Source: Taenia hydatigena
Taxonomy: Eukaryota; Platyhelminthes; Cestoda; Cyclophyllidea; Taeniidae
Assembly: GCA_036345935.2 (NCBI GenBank)
Contig: JADWOT020000002.1
Coordinates: 20,524,355-20,588,354, forward strand
Direction of reading: 5' to 3'
DNA: 64,000 nucleotides
The translations under genes were made by a program, and so were the position numbers. Below the pieces are notes generated by a model, which did not search any database, was not told the DNA's origin, and saw only the letters and a list, made by a program, of their open reading frames with translations. Shown here one piece after another: positions 26,091-37,765 of the stretch (positions are counted from its first letter, which is position 1; each line of letters opens with the position of its first letter).

Positions 26091-26904
26091 ATCGAAGGTT
26101 CGTAAAGGGTGAAATCACACAAAGGACAGAAATCCGTTGAGGCGACGACCGTTCAGGTGATCTACAGATAAAGGCACATAAGCTAACCGCACTTTGACAA
26201 AAAACCTCAAATCCCAACCCAGTCTTAGACAGCTTGAGAAGTGCGCAAACACAATACTATTATGAAATGGAGATCTATACTACCAAAGTTCTGTACTTTC
26301 CCAATTTCGAAAGAAACAATGAAGTAATTTATGCAGATTTAGTAGAAAAATTCCATGCAAAACGTATGCGAAGCCTCTAAGGAACTCAAACACCTCACTG
26401 AAGCAATTACGCCACCGATTCATCAACCAGAACAAATCACCTTCGGACTTCTCAACCTGCTGGTAAGACAACACCACAAATAATAGTAAGACTAGGTGCC
26501 AACTCCAAAATGCCCCGCAGCCCCGTAATAAGCGACTCAAACAAATCTGAACAAAACGCTCTAAACGCAGACCGTAGATTAAAATAGCAGAATAACTAAA
26601 AATAACAATTTTTGTAGCATGGAAAATTAAAACAGATTCTTAGGTTTTGCTTAACAGAGCACTTAAAGCTAAAGTGGAAATACTAGATGCGACCTTTAAA
26701 AGGGGAATAAATTAGCCACAATACTCAATGCCAAAAAAACTAATAGCCATTTAGTATTCAACGCGTATTTACGTAGCTGTATGACTTAAAGTTGGAAGCT
26801 GTCAATCAAAAGTTTATTCACCAGATGGTGTTCAAAATCGGATCGTAATATCTTTGTTCGTAAGATTGTCAATTTCGATTGTAGCATCCTTAGACCCCCC
26901 TGAA

Positions 26905-27195
26905 GGCGAACAAAAGCACAAGTGCCTAGGCAGAACATATGCTTAGTCAAGAGAGAGAGGGATTGGGGCTGCTGTTACGGCTCGAAGGCCAGCCCACGCG
27001 GATAGAGCAATATGGCTGCCTCTTTGACCGAGACTTAAAACCGGCAGATATGAAATCAAAGTATTGCATCGGTATCGGTAACTTGGTTGACCACATTTTC
27101 CATGCGCGTGGGCTAGCCTCCGGGCCATGCCAGCAGGCCAATTCCCTCTGCTTATTATACATATATTCTGCCCTGGCATTGTTTTTTTGCCTTTG
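26905..27195. repeat. two repeat A copies fused head-on (imperfect palindrome)
   Basis: The left half (26905 to about 27060) matches family A on the minus strand; the right half (about 27060-27195) matches it on the plus strand. Shared blocks include GGCTGGCC...CATGCCAGCAG-like sequence and the AT-rich, pyrimidine-rich end. The two copies meet near ATCAAAGTATTGC, corresponding to the family's ACTTTGTTTG start, so they join at their 5' ends. Such a fold-back could form a hairpin of about 140 bp. Confidence 0.65.
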
Positions 27196-27359
27196 AGAGG
27201 GTCTCAAAAGGCGTTATGGCTATTTAGCCAGGAGCGGTTACGGGTCCGCCACTGCATTATCGCTCAGCGTCCAGCCTTCCTGTCCTTGACAGGAGCCACT
27301 CAGTCCCATTCCTATCAAAAATACACCTTCTGCCAAAGTGTCATTGTAGCGTCTCGAGG

Positions 27360-27530
27360 CTCTTTTGAAGGCAAAAGAAGGCAGAATGCTAGAGCGGAAT
27401 GTATATATTCAACGAGCAGAGGGAAACAAGCCGCTGGCATGATCCAGCGGCCAGCCTACGCAGCTAGGGCAAGATGGCCACCTCTGTGACCTTGATCAAC
27501 ACCGGCAGTGCAAACAAACAAAGTACTACA
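27360..27530 (-). repeat. dispersed repeat family A, copy 4
   Basis: Read on the minus strand it starts TACTTTGTTTGTTTGCACTG, then CTGCCGGTGTTGATCAAGG, contains TAGGCTGGCCGCTGG and CATGCCAGCGG, and ends CATTCTGCCTTCTTTTGCCT. It is collinear with copies at 16941-17110 and 44605-44755. Confidence 0.75.
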
Positions 27531-28081
27531 GCCATGACTTTATAACCTTGAGAATTGCTTAAGGCACTGCATCTCGAATGAGCTGTTGAAGACTAATCCA
27601 CCTCTTAGAAAGCTTAAGGAAATTGTAGTTAGCCAAAGTAGCACGGAGAAGCCTTTATTACTAATGTGCAAAGGAGTTAAAACGCATTACATACATTCTT
27701 TAGCCACGTCCCAGATAGGAACCACAAACTGCAATGTGCATTCCTTCTATGCACTTTTTCGTAAAATTCATGAACTTTATGTAGCACTTCACCAAACAGT
27801 AAATCACTCTCAAAGGACATATGTGAAACATGTAAACATAGCAATAGGCCTCAGAGATACGTGTGGTGGTTGGTTTGTAACTTGACTAGGGACTTTGGTA
27901 AGTCGTGAACGCTTCACCTATGATGTAGCATGTGCATAAAACTGTGCTTTTTATGCCACAATGAATAAATGAATGCTTTTAACGTCTGTACACTGTTTCT
28001 TTGCATTAGCCTTTCGACCACACTTTTGAAATCTTTGCGGTGTGAAAGGTCCTTCTCTGCCTTCAAGGTCGGCTGTTCAAA

Positions 28082-31000
28082 ATGCATGGGAGACTCCCTA
28101 ACTTGAGGAGGAGATTGTTTTCTGAATCTGCAGTCGAAAAGGAGTATTTTAGACGGAACATTGAGCAACAGCCTGTCCAAGACATTTCGATAAATGTATT
28201 TTATCAGCCGCGTTCTATCACCGTCCTCTTCGTTATCGTTGTCGGCTTGACATATTTTGCCTTTACTCGGTTTGTTCAGTGTCGGTATTTTACTTCATTC
28301 TCCATAGACCAGCGGATCTTCCGCTTAACGACTGTCTTTTTAACGGGGCAATTGTGTCTGTCACCGTTTTCCTAATAATCTCGACGATGATTATGCCAAA
28401 TGGTGCGTTAGTTTTCTCCAAATGTTCTTCAAATCCACATTTGATTATATTGGTTATTTATCCGTAGGTCCGTTTGTTCGGCCTCATCCTCTGGTTTGGA
28501 GGGTTGTTTTTGGCGCAAGTCTTCTGTACTTTCTTAGTCTCGTTTTTGCCCTCTTCTTGCGTCTGGAAGACGCCCGAAAAATTCTCTTTTACTTGGACCC
28601 TAGCTTGGAACGAATGCGCTATTCCGACATTCTGGACAAGGAGTACGCTGTCAACTGTAGTCAGGTGTTTTGCATACCTAAAATAATATATAATTTCTCG
28701 TATAGGTCACTTTAGAGCGCGTATGGAGTCACGTTGATGTGTTTGCCTTTGGCCACTTTTTCGGTTGGGTGATAAAGGCTATTTTGTTGCGGCATTACTT
28801 CATACTGTGGACGCTCTCCATTAATTGGGAGATTACCGAAGTGGCCTTTTCGCACATTCTGCCTAACTTCCAGGAATGTTGGTGGGATAGCATCATTCTT
28901 GACATCTTGCTATGCAACGGTCTCGGTATATTTTGTGGCATGCTTCTTTGTCAGTGGTTCCATGCGCGCTCATATCAGTGGGAGTCCATCCGCGACATCC
29001 CCTCCAAACGTGGCAAACTCAAGCGTGCCGTCCTCCAATTCACTCCAGTTAGGTACGACTTTTGATATGCTTTTAAAGATTGCATTGGCAAATGCCGTTT
29101 AATCTGATGTGTTTGTGTAGGATTGAATGCCGCTTATATTTCTGAAAACTGCAAACTACTTTTTACAGGACTTGATATATCACTCATAAGTCGCTTTAAG
29201 AAGGGTATTAGTGTCTCAAACCTTTACTGTCTGCGTAATAAGGCATAAAGACATAGAGCATTTTGATGCATTGAAGAAGTGGAAGGCTATGGGCATAGGA
29301 AGGAGGAAACGCTGTCACTGAGTCGATAATCGAAGCCATCGTTAGTGTTTTGTTTAATGTAACATTTGGAAACTTACTTTTGCTACATTCATCACCTCCC
29401 CTTTCCTTCGTTTCAATGTGTGGCCTTGTGAATTACGCCTTCATTATAAGATGATTGTAATCCATCAATCCGACTGGAGTTATTTGGCATTGCGCCCCCT
29501 ACAAAACAAATTTTATCGCGAGAGGATGAATATTTTGGGAGGAAGTAGTTCTAAAGTTTGTACTATGCCGTACAGAGATGGAACAGCCGCTTACCATAGC
29601 GGCATTCCTCTAGGAACCGTGCGCGTATCATGGCAATCAAGGCCATAGAATAAGCATTTCACTCCTTCTCCCCCGTTGTCAAACAGTTTGCTCAAATTTG
29701 GGGTCTGATACACGTAACGCAGATGCGTGTTTATTGCTAGCAACGCCATCAGTGATGCTGTAATCGTGTTAAGCTGGGATAGTATTAGCAACTTTGGAAG
29801 TGGTATCCTAATAGCGCCTACCGCATTCTTTTCCGCCTTCAGCTGGACGCCGACACATTGGTTGGACAGAAATTCCTCCTTTAAGCGGGTCCTTCAGCTT
29901 TCCGTGCTCATATTCTTCTGGCAGATGGCGGAGTTGAATATCTTCTGGCTGAAGCACGTTTTCATTGTCAAGCCCTCACACTTTCTCACCCAAGTGCGAA
30001 TCATCATTACTACTCTCTCTTCCGCCCCCGCTATCAGGTGCTCCCATCACCTCTAACATTTAAAAACCCGCCTTGGTTAATGACAGCATTTACTCCGCAG
30101 TTTTTGTTCGTAGTTTAGTGAATAACCTTCCTTTTTATGCAATCCCGAAGGCATACGCTCTGCTGCTTTTTGATTTTCATGTTCACTCCTTCAGAAGCAT
30201 TTATTTTTTAATGCACAAGATCCGCCAGACCGGTTTTATGTATTCATTTTTTATCCTTCCCTTTTAGTATAAATGTAACATTTACGTTTTGATTTAGTTC
30301 GGTGTCCACACGTTTGATTAATCCCATCTCTGGCATTATTTTACATCAAAGGTTGATGTCTTAGTGCTCTTAACTATTCGACTTTATGCCTTCTTGATGT
30401 AGTGGTTTACTTGACTTGGGTGTTTCAGGATTACCCGTTGAGTCACTTTATTGGTTGGGATTCCTCCAAACCCATCGCTATTTTCGGATTGGTTAAATGT
30501 TGAAATTTTCCTTTTTTTCTTTTGTTCATACTTTTGGGAGAGGTTGTGAAGCTATGTGCATAAAAGCGGATGGCTTTCACGCGGTTTGGTAGTTGCAATA
30601 CCTGACTGTACTTTCTCTTCCGTTAGCAGTGATCACTTCTTCGATGCCGCCATTATGTAGTCTCAACTGTTGCATATCTCTTCAAAAGTACTTGGAATTG
30701 TGCGTGTGCCTCACTGCTCAACGCCCCACTTTTCCATCCATTGTAACTCTCATACCCTCTTGCACTTCTAGGCAATTCTACCACTACGTCACCGATGACC
30801 AAGTGACACGTGTTGGCTCTCAAATGTGGATTTTTACGTGAGTTCTTGTACTCACTCCCGGTTCTTGCCACTGGAGAGCTTTGTAACGGGAAAATTTGGC
30901 TGCTTTTTGTAGCGCCACAATGATAGTGGAAACATTGGTCGCCTACAAACTGGGCAGTGAGGTGTTTGAAAAGGCTATCCTTCGCTACATTATCTACTGG

Positions 31001-31293
31001 CTTATCTGGCTGGTAAGTGTTCTGTTCGCTCACTTCATTTCGCTAACCGCATGCACGAACACACCGAACTCTAAGAGCCACATCCTATGCGTTAGGTTGT
31101 CAGCAGTTTTTTGACTGTGTGGGTGTGTCTACTCTTCGCCAAACGTTCAAAGTCAGAGTCCGAAGGTGGAGAGGCTTTCGACACCGGAAGTGTCATCGCG
31201 GACTCCGAAGTCACGTCTGAAAGATCCACGGAAGACGACTATGTGGGTTTTTTGGTCTTCTCTATCCTCTTTTCCATCATCTGTTGGCCTTAA
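28082..31293 (+). CDS. PTDSS: phosphatidylserine synthase (base-exchange type, complete, 8 exons, 461 aa)
   Basis: An ER multi-pass enzyme that swaps the head group of phosphatidylcholine or phosphatidylethanolamine for serine. Exons: 28082-28269, 28308-28402, 28468-28664, 28706-29052, 29843-30037, 30772-30837, 30913-31012, 31096-31293; 1386 bp, 462 codons with stop, all in phase. Human PTDSS1 is 473 aa. Evidence: NIEQQPVQDISINVFYQPRS at the N-terminus, GPFVRPHPLVWRVVFG, EYAVNC, DVFAFGHFFGWVIKA, then LPNFQECWWDSIILDILLCN (ECWWD at about 217-221), KRAVLQFTPV, ELNIFWLKHVF and QFYHYVTDDQVTRVGSQMW, all in the family order. Several hydrophobic helices are visible. Introns 1 and 3 are only 38 and 41 bp; intron 4 is about 790 bp. 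The tail after the last helix is Ser/Glu-rich and then ends with a short hydrophobic stretch, so the last few codons are less certain. PTDSS1 versus PTDSS2 cannot be decided. Confidence 0.95.
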
Positions 31294-32449
31294 CGGGTTT
31301 TTGGTGAATGCACTTCTCTCAACTCTGCAGGGTTCATGCAGGCTCTGAGTCCTCATCACGTGAAATGGTTATACTGTTTTGATGTTTTGTTTGTGTTTAG
31401 GTGGTTCACCGAAGGCCTGTACAGTTTCCTTCGGCCGGCCGCTCTCCTACACGATATCAAGCTGACAAAAAAGCTAACTGACTCATCCTTTCTCCACCTC
31501 TTCTCCTGCTTCATCCATGTTGCTGAAGTTGCAACTGTTGTTTCCACTTTTTTTTCTTCTGTATATTCGTCTAAACCACTCTCTTTCTATTGGTTTAATT
31601 CCATGTAAGAATGAAATTTTATTACTATCTGAGAAAAAAAGTAGTTCTCCTACACGATACTCGAAGCGACTGAAGTCGTGGATGCTGGAACACGGATTCA
31701 GAATGTTGATGCCGCCGTCTCCCCACGGTCCGGGACTCCATTGGGTATCACCGGATCGCAGCTACAACTGTCAACACGCAGAATCCGTTCGTTAAACCAA
31801 TGTCAGCTCTCACCAATTGGAATTCCGTGTTTACAAGATGCTATTTGACAACATGTAGGCTATGTTTTACATTCTACTCCGGATTCATGTAAGTCTCGTA
31901 CGTTTCGCACCACCAAGGCCTGCTTTCTTGCCTTTTTGAGTGAATAGGGTGCATTGGTGGGCATAGAACACGGGTGAAGATTGTGTAATTCTAATTAGCA
32001 ATAAGGTAATCTTGAGCCTATCTTTTGGTTATTTTGATTACATTTAAACTGACCATATGCACATGACAGACTCTATTCTACTTTCATGTCCCTATAGATC
32101 ACAAGCAAATTGCGCAGTGGTACAAATTGTGGTAGTTAAGAGTGTGCATTTTAAGTACTTCGAACAGTTATTTTGTAATTAAAAAGTACAAATAGCTTGG
32201 ATGTTTTCTACCGAATTTGGCTTTGAACGCTTCTGCGGGGCATTCGACGTATAAAATGGGAAAGTGTATTGTCGCACACCGCATTACATATTGGAACATT
32301 TTCACTCAAAATTGTTAAAGTGGCTAGAAATGTGGGCGAAAGTATATAACAGTCAAAAAGAAGGCACACCGACTTTACCCGATCCAACCTCAAGACCCGG
32401 GTACGGTCTCGAGTACCTGCGTGAGGGCTGACTTTGCTCTTTACCGTCC
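31294..32449. other. intergenic region, no gene recognised
   Basis: An ORF at 31336-31608 follows the PTDSS stop but has no family similarity. The rest is AT-rich without recognisable features, ending where the left arm of the NAGA inverted repeat begins. Confidence 0.5.
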
Positions 32450-33862
32450 TTCACTTCACGTACATGCTTCGCATACCTCGACTACAGTCCCACAACCACG
32501 GAACCAACGACTCCACCACATACTTTTCGCCTGCCTCCCACCAATTCGTTGGTCAGTTTGTGCGTGAACCGCGTCAAGTCTGCATTAAGAATCATCCACG
32601 TGGTGTGACGGTGTGTGTGTGTGTGGAAGTCGTGTGCCTTGAACACGTGGGAGACATGCGACACCGAAATGAGATGGGAGTGCTTTTGAGGCGTGGCAGG
32701 AAACCAGGCAATGGACAGACACGACCTGAGTCATTCATTCAGGTGACACGTAGGCAGGTGAAGTGGATGGTGGAGGCGAATAACGCCTGCTTGTCGAGTG
32801 TCTTCTACGCATAGCCTTGCAGCCAGTAAAGTTTTGACGAAATCGTCGTGAAGGATGATAAAGACGAGCTGTGATGGGTGATTAGAATTGCTTGGCGTGG
32901 CTCTTCATTACAGAACAGCAGTCTGCCAAAATGTGCCGAGGAGGCTTGTCGTCGTCGTCGTCGTCGGTGCAGTTGCAGGTGGCATTGGGAGTGTTGTTGG
33001 TGGTGCTGGCTGATTGGAGGGGTGTGAGCACAGGCCTCGACAACGGCTTGGCCCTGACCCCACCAATGGGTTGGCTAACGTGGCAGCGCTTCCGATGTCA
33101 GACGGATTGTAAGACCTACCCACAGGACTGTGTGAGCGAGGCACTGGTGGTGCGACAGGCGCAGATGCTGGCACACGATGGTTGGTTGGCCAGAGGCTAC
33201 GAGTACATCATCATTGACGACTGCTGGTCGGCGCACGAGCGCGATCCCACATCCCATCGCCTCCAACCCGACCCCACGCGCTTTCCCCACGTAAGTGTCC
33301 ATTCTTCTCCCTACCCTTCTCTCTCTCTCTGTCTGTCTGTCCGTCCATCCGTCAATTCCGCCTTTCTGCCTTCCACACTCCTCACGTATCACGTGATGCA
33401 CGGCTCTCCACCCCCTCACCCCACCGAGTCTTGGCGCACACCGTCTGACGTACTACCACTCCACTTGGCCAATTTGCAAGGCAAGTCCAAACACGCGACG
33501 GTGTGCATCGGCTTCTCGTCACCTGTGTACACCTTCCATGCGTCAGATGAAGGCGGTTGGCATGCACATGCTAAGCATAGTGCTAAGCATAAAGCATGGG
33601 AACTGAGGTGGTGGAGGAGGCGTGTGAGTGAATGGGTGACCGTGGCAAATGGATGACCAGTCTTCCCCACAGTTTTTCTTTCGCAACAGGGGATGAAGTG
33701 GCTGTCGGACTTCGTGCACTCATTGGGTCTCAAATTCGGTATCTACTTGGATTTCGGCACGAAGACGTGTGCTGGTTTTCCGGGCAGTTTGGACTACCTG
33801 GAGGTGGACGCGGCCACCATGGCTGATTGGGCTGTCGACTACATCAAAATGGACGGATGTAA
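32450..33862 (+). repeat. left arm of large inverted repeat (NAGA copy A 5' half)
   Basis: About 1.41 kb, nearly identical to the reverse complement of 36345-37765. The arm covers upstream flank, 5' UTR, exon 1, all of intron 1 and exon 2 almost to its end. Differences are a few substitutions and short-tract length changes, e.g. a GT tract near 32610 and a CT/GTCT tract in intron 1 (399 versus 407 bp). Confidence 0.93.
32911..32913 (+). promoter_or_regulatory. 3' splice acceptor 17 nt upstream of the NAGA-A start codon
   Basis: TTCATTACAG followed by 17 nt and the ATG at 32931. The same arrangement (CTACATTGCAG, 18 nt, ATG) occurs in copy B with AG at 37300-37301. The gene reads in one exon from the ATG, so this acceptor serves either a cis-spliced 5' UTR intron or spliced-leader trans-splicing, which flatworms use. 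Inference only. Confidence 0.5.
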
Positions 33863-34916
33863 CAGTGATTTAAAGGTCTGCCTATTGTTTATCGTATTCA
33901 CGGGGATTTTTTTCCACTTCACTGCTATAGTCCCGTTTTGATTTAACAATTTGACACACGTTCTTATTAGGTACAAGCTGATGGCTACGAACGATTCGGG
34001 CGATATTTGAATGCTACAAATCGTCCAATCGTCTTCGAATGTAGTTATCCCCTTTTTCAACCATGGAGAAAAGGTGTCTATTTGAATTGGACCCGTTTGG
34101 CGGAGAACTGCAATTTGTGGCGTCTTCTTGAAGACATTCAAGTGAGAGGAAATGAATGGCAATTTAAGTGTTGCATCTAGGATAGCTGGCAGTCAGTGCA
34201 GTCGATTATGTCACAATATGAGGCGTTTCGAGATACCCTGATCCCAGTGGCTGGTCGGGGTCATTGGAATGACCTTGACATGCTGATTGGGGGGAATTTC
34301 GGGTTGTCATTGGACGAGGCGCGCGTTCAGATGGGCATGTGGTCGATGCACGCTGCTCCTCTCATCCTCTCCGTCGATTTGGCTACTGTGCTTTCCAACT
34401 TCAAAGAGGTAAGTAACAATGCAGCCATCTTTAATATCAACATTGCCTACCGCCTTGACGTCTCTGAGACGCCCTTTTTTCCCCATTTAACCCAAGATCC
34501 TCCAGGCAGAACTTGTGATTCGTGTAAATCAGGACAAATTGGGCAAACCAGCGGACCAACTGGATCCCATTGAGGGGATTAATGTTAGTACAGCCATCAA
34601 ATCCACTTTTAAGGCATAGATGTCACTCGCGTGCCCGCCTTACCTTTCTATCCCGCCTCGACAGGTCTGGAAGCGATCATTGGCTGACTTCAATGGCGGT
34701 TGGGCCCTCGCTTTCCTTCACCTCAGCGACGAAACAGGATTCCCTCGACGCATTGTGCTGAACCTTAAAGACGTTGGTATTCCTGACAAGGGACTTTTCA
34801 AGCTCATTAATGCCTTCACTGGCATCGATTCTGTCACTACAAACGCCACGGAACCCTTTGAGGTGCGTGTCAACCCCAGTGGGATTGTCATGCTTATCGT
34901 GCAACCTCTTTCTTAG
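32931..34916 (+). CDS. NAGA: alpha-N-acetylgalactosaminidase/alpha-galactosidase family (GH27), copy A
   Basis: A lysosomal or secreted glycosidase that removes terminal alpha-linked GalNAc or Gal. Exons 32931-33290, 33690-33875, 33971-34141, 34181-34408, 34497-34583, 34665-34916: 1284 bp, 427 aa, all phase 0. A hydrophobic signal peptide (about residues 14-27) precedes [13 protein letters not shown], the usual mature start. Also seen: [15 protein letters not shown], nucleophile Asp175 in KMDGC, acid/base Asp237 in [28 protein letters not shown], and [11 protein letters not shown]. In the specificity loop it reads CSYPLF: Ser207 as in NAGA but Leu210 as in alpha-galactosidase A, so substrate preference is unclear. 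Intron 3 is 39 bp. Tail-to-tail with copy B. Confidence 0.95.
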
Positions 34917-35209
34917 GCTTACATCTCGATGCTGATTGACGATACATTGCCACCGGTTCTGCCGCTTCTTTTTTTAATTTCCAGTTACTCAATTTGCTTT
35001 GATGATACCCCCTATGCCACCCTTTTTGTTGTCTGTAAGTTTTATTCATCATCACAAAAATTCTTCTCTTCCAACCTCCGTTGTTGACGTCACGCTATGC
35101 GAATAATCAAAGAAGTGGTGTATGTGAAGGATTGTGTGCTACGAAACAAGCAGGATTGGTTACGACCGAATGAAAATGCGTCTGTATGGCTAAGAAGTTC
35201 CAGTGTTCA

Positions 35210-37281
35210 TCAGAGTGGATGGACAACGAGCATAACTATTCCACTGGGATTGATGCGAACTTCGAAAGCCTCGGTTGAGTTAGTGGTAAGGAGGTCCAAT
35301 CCTGTGAATGTGTCGATCAACTTGAAAGTGCCTCCAGTTTCACCGTTTGGTGGGATTCCAAGTTCCTGCAAGCTGACAACAAGGGCTCTCGGAAAGCCGG
35401 CTTCGTCGTTTAAGTTGAGAAATGCCAACGCCCAACCTGCATTGAAATCCATCAGCTTTCGTTTCCACACCTAAAATGCATTTTAATCCACCGTCAATTT
35501 AAAGTTGTTTAACGGCGTGGATGGATGGCCAACTGCTGACATACCTTTATTCCAACCACGGGAATGAGAAGATCAGCTGGCTTGCCGAGTTTGTCCTGAT
35601 TTACACGGATGACGAGCGGTGCCTGAAGAATCTATACAAGTCATAAAATGCATTTCTCTTCAATTAGGGCTAACCAAACATGAAAGGCGTTTTCGATTAA
35701 CCATGGGTGTGGCTGTGAAGCCGAGCTTTAGCGGGAAAGGTAAGGCAAGGCGAGAGAAGGTAAGGGTGTGTCGTCTTACTTCTTTGATTTCGGGGCGGAC
35801 GGTGGCTAAGTCGAGAGACATTATGAGAGGAGAGGCGTGCATTGCCCACATACCCATCTGCACGCGAGTCTCGTCCCACGAGAGTCCAAAATTTCCACCC
35901 GTTAGCATGTCAAGGTCATTCCAATGACCCGGTCCAGCCACTGGGATCAGCGTATTTCGATGCGCCTCGTAATCACGCATTATCGAGAGTACTGATGCCC
36001 ATGAGTCCTATGAGAAAACAAACATGGATATTAAAGAACTTGGTTTTGCCTAATTGGGGCCCAATTCACCTGAATGTCATCCAGCATTCTCCAAAGGTTA
36101 CAGTTCTCGGCAAGCTGTGACCAGTTGAGATTTACACCATCAATCCAGTGCTGATAGGCTGGATAGCTGCAGGAGAACACCATGGGTCGATTAGTGGCAT
36201 TCAAAAAGCTTCCAAACATTGCATAGCCATCGGGCTGAATCTGTTGAACAAATGAAACGGAAAAACATCTACTGAACAGTAGTTTGTAATTTCCTAATTT
36301 AAATTTCAGTAAGAGATAGATGAAATACACTAGGCTTGCTGTAGCATCCGTCCATTTTGACGTAGTCGACAGCCCAATCAGCCATGGTGGCCGCGTCCAC
36401 CTCCAGGTAGTCCAAACTGCCCGGAAAACCAGCACACGTCTTCGTGCCGAAATCCAAGTAGATACCGAATTTGAGACCCAATGAGTGCACGAAGTCCGAC
36501 AGCCACTTCATCCCCTGTTGCGAAAGAAAAACTGTGGGGAAGACTGGTCATCCATTTGCCACGGTCACCCATTCACTCACACGCCTCCTCCACCACCTCA
36601 GTTCCCATGCTTTATGCTTAGCACTATGCTTAGCATGTGCATGCCAACCGCCTTCATCTGACGCATGGAAGGTGCACACAGGTGACGAGAAGCCGATGCA
36701 CACCGTCGCGTGTTTGGACTTGCCTTGCAAATTGGCCAAGTGGAGTGGTAGTACGTCAGACGGTGTGCGCCAAGACTCGGTGGGGTGAGGGGGTGGAGAG
36801 CCGTGCATCACGTGATACGTGAGGAGTGTGGAAGGCAGAAAGGCGGAATTGACGGATGGACGGACAGACAGACAGAGAGAGAGAGAGAGAGAGAGGGGTG
36901 GGGAGAAGAATGGACACTTACGTGGGGAAAGCGCGTGGGGTCGGGTTGGAGGCGATGGGATGTGGGATCGCGCTCGTGCGCCGACCAGCAGTCGTCAATG
37001 ATGATGTACTCGTAGCCTCTGGCCAACCAACCATCGTGTGCCAGCATCTGCGCCTGTCGCACCACCAGTGCCTCGCTCACACAGTCCTGTGGGTAGGTCT
37101 TACAATCCGTCTGACATCGGAAGCGCTGCCACGTTAGCCAACCCATTGGTGGGGTCAGGGCCAAGCCGTTGTCGAGGCCTGTGCTCACACCCCTCCAATC
37201 AGCCAGCACCACCAACAACACTCCCAATGCCACCTGCAACTGCACCGACGACGACGACGACGACAAGCCTCCTCGGCACAT
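35210..37281 (-). CDS. NAGA: alpha-N-acetylgalactosaminidase (GH27), copy B
   Basis: Exons 36922-37281, 36329-36514, 36070-36240, 35780-36007, 35545-35631, 35210-35470: 1293 bp, 430 aa, all phase 0, the first five exons identical in length to copy A. Same signal peptide and mature start [13 protein letters not shown], nucleophile Asp175 in KMDGC, acid/base Asp237 in LDDIQDSW, and [20 protein letters not shown]. The specificity loop is CSYPAY (Ser207, Ala210), matching true alpha-N-acetylgalactosaminidases. Exons 1-2 are nearly identical to copy A, but exons 3-6 differ at many residues, and intron 3 is 62 bp instead of 39. The last exon has a 3-codon insertion (GETGG region). The two stop codons are only about 290 bp apart. 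Confidence 0.95.
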
Positions 37282-37765
37282 TTTGGCAGACTGCTGGTTC
37301 TGCAATGTAGAGGCACGCCAAGCCATTCCAATCACCCACCACATAGCTCGTCATTACCATCATTCGCAACGTTTTCGTCAAAACTTTACTGGCTGCAAGG
37401 CTATGCGTAGAAGACACTCGACAAGCAGGCGTTATTCGCCTCCACCATCCACTTCACCTGCCTACGTGTCACCTGAATGAATGACTCAGGTCGTGTCTGT
37501 CCATTGCCTGGTTTCCTGCCACGCCTCAAAAGCACTCCCATCTCATTTCGGTGTCGCATGTCTCCCACGTGTTCAAGGCACACGACTTCCACACACACAC
37601 CGTCACACCACGTGGATGATTCTTAATGCAGACTTGACGCGGTTCACGCACAAACTGACCAACGAATTGGTGGGAGGCAGGCGAAAAGTATGTGGTGGAG
37701 TCGTTGGTTTCGTGGTTGTGGGACTGTTGTCGAGGCATGCGAAGCACGCACGTGAATTTCTACAG
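36345..37765 (-). repeat. right arm of large inverted repeat (NAGA copy B 5' half)
   Basis: Reverse-complement partner of 32450-33862, separated from it by about 2.5 kb that holds the diverged 3' halves of both genes. The identity stops a few codons before the end of exon 2, just after the catalytic Asp. Confidence 0.93.

Larger units (their letters stand above)
26091..28081. other. intergenic region between GSK3-like and PTDSS genes (divergent promoters)
   Basis: The two genes are transcribed away from each other, so both promoters should lie here. Repeat A copies occupy 26905-27195 and 27360-27530. A minus-strand ORF at 26280-26540 is open but starts with TTG and has no recognised similarity. 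I see no clear TATA box. Confidence 0.6.

Noticed and set aside
26280..26540. 86-codon hydrophobic ORF upstream of the GSK-3-like gene
   Set aside because: TTG start, a second frame equally open, no splice or family support.
32464..32814. 117-codon ORF upstream of NAGA-A
   Set aside because: The duplicated copy upstream of NAGA-B is frameshifted by a change in the GT microsatellite, so the frame is not maintained even between near-identical sequences.
33075..33419. 114-codon minus-strand ORF over NAGA-A
   Set aside because: Antisense to exon 1 and intron 1 of NAGA-A; the same shadow appears in copy B because the DNA is duplicated.
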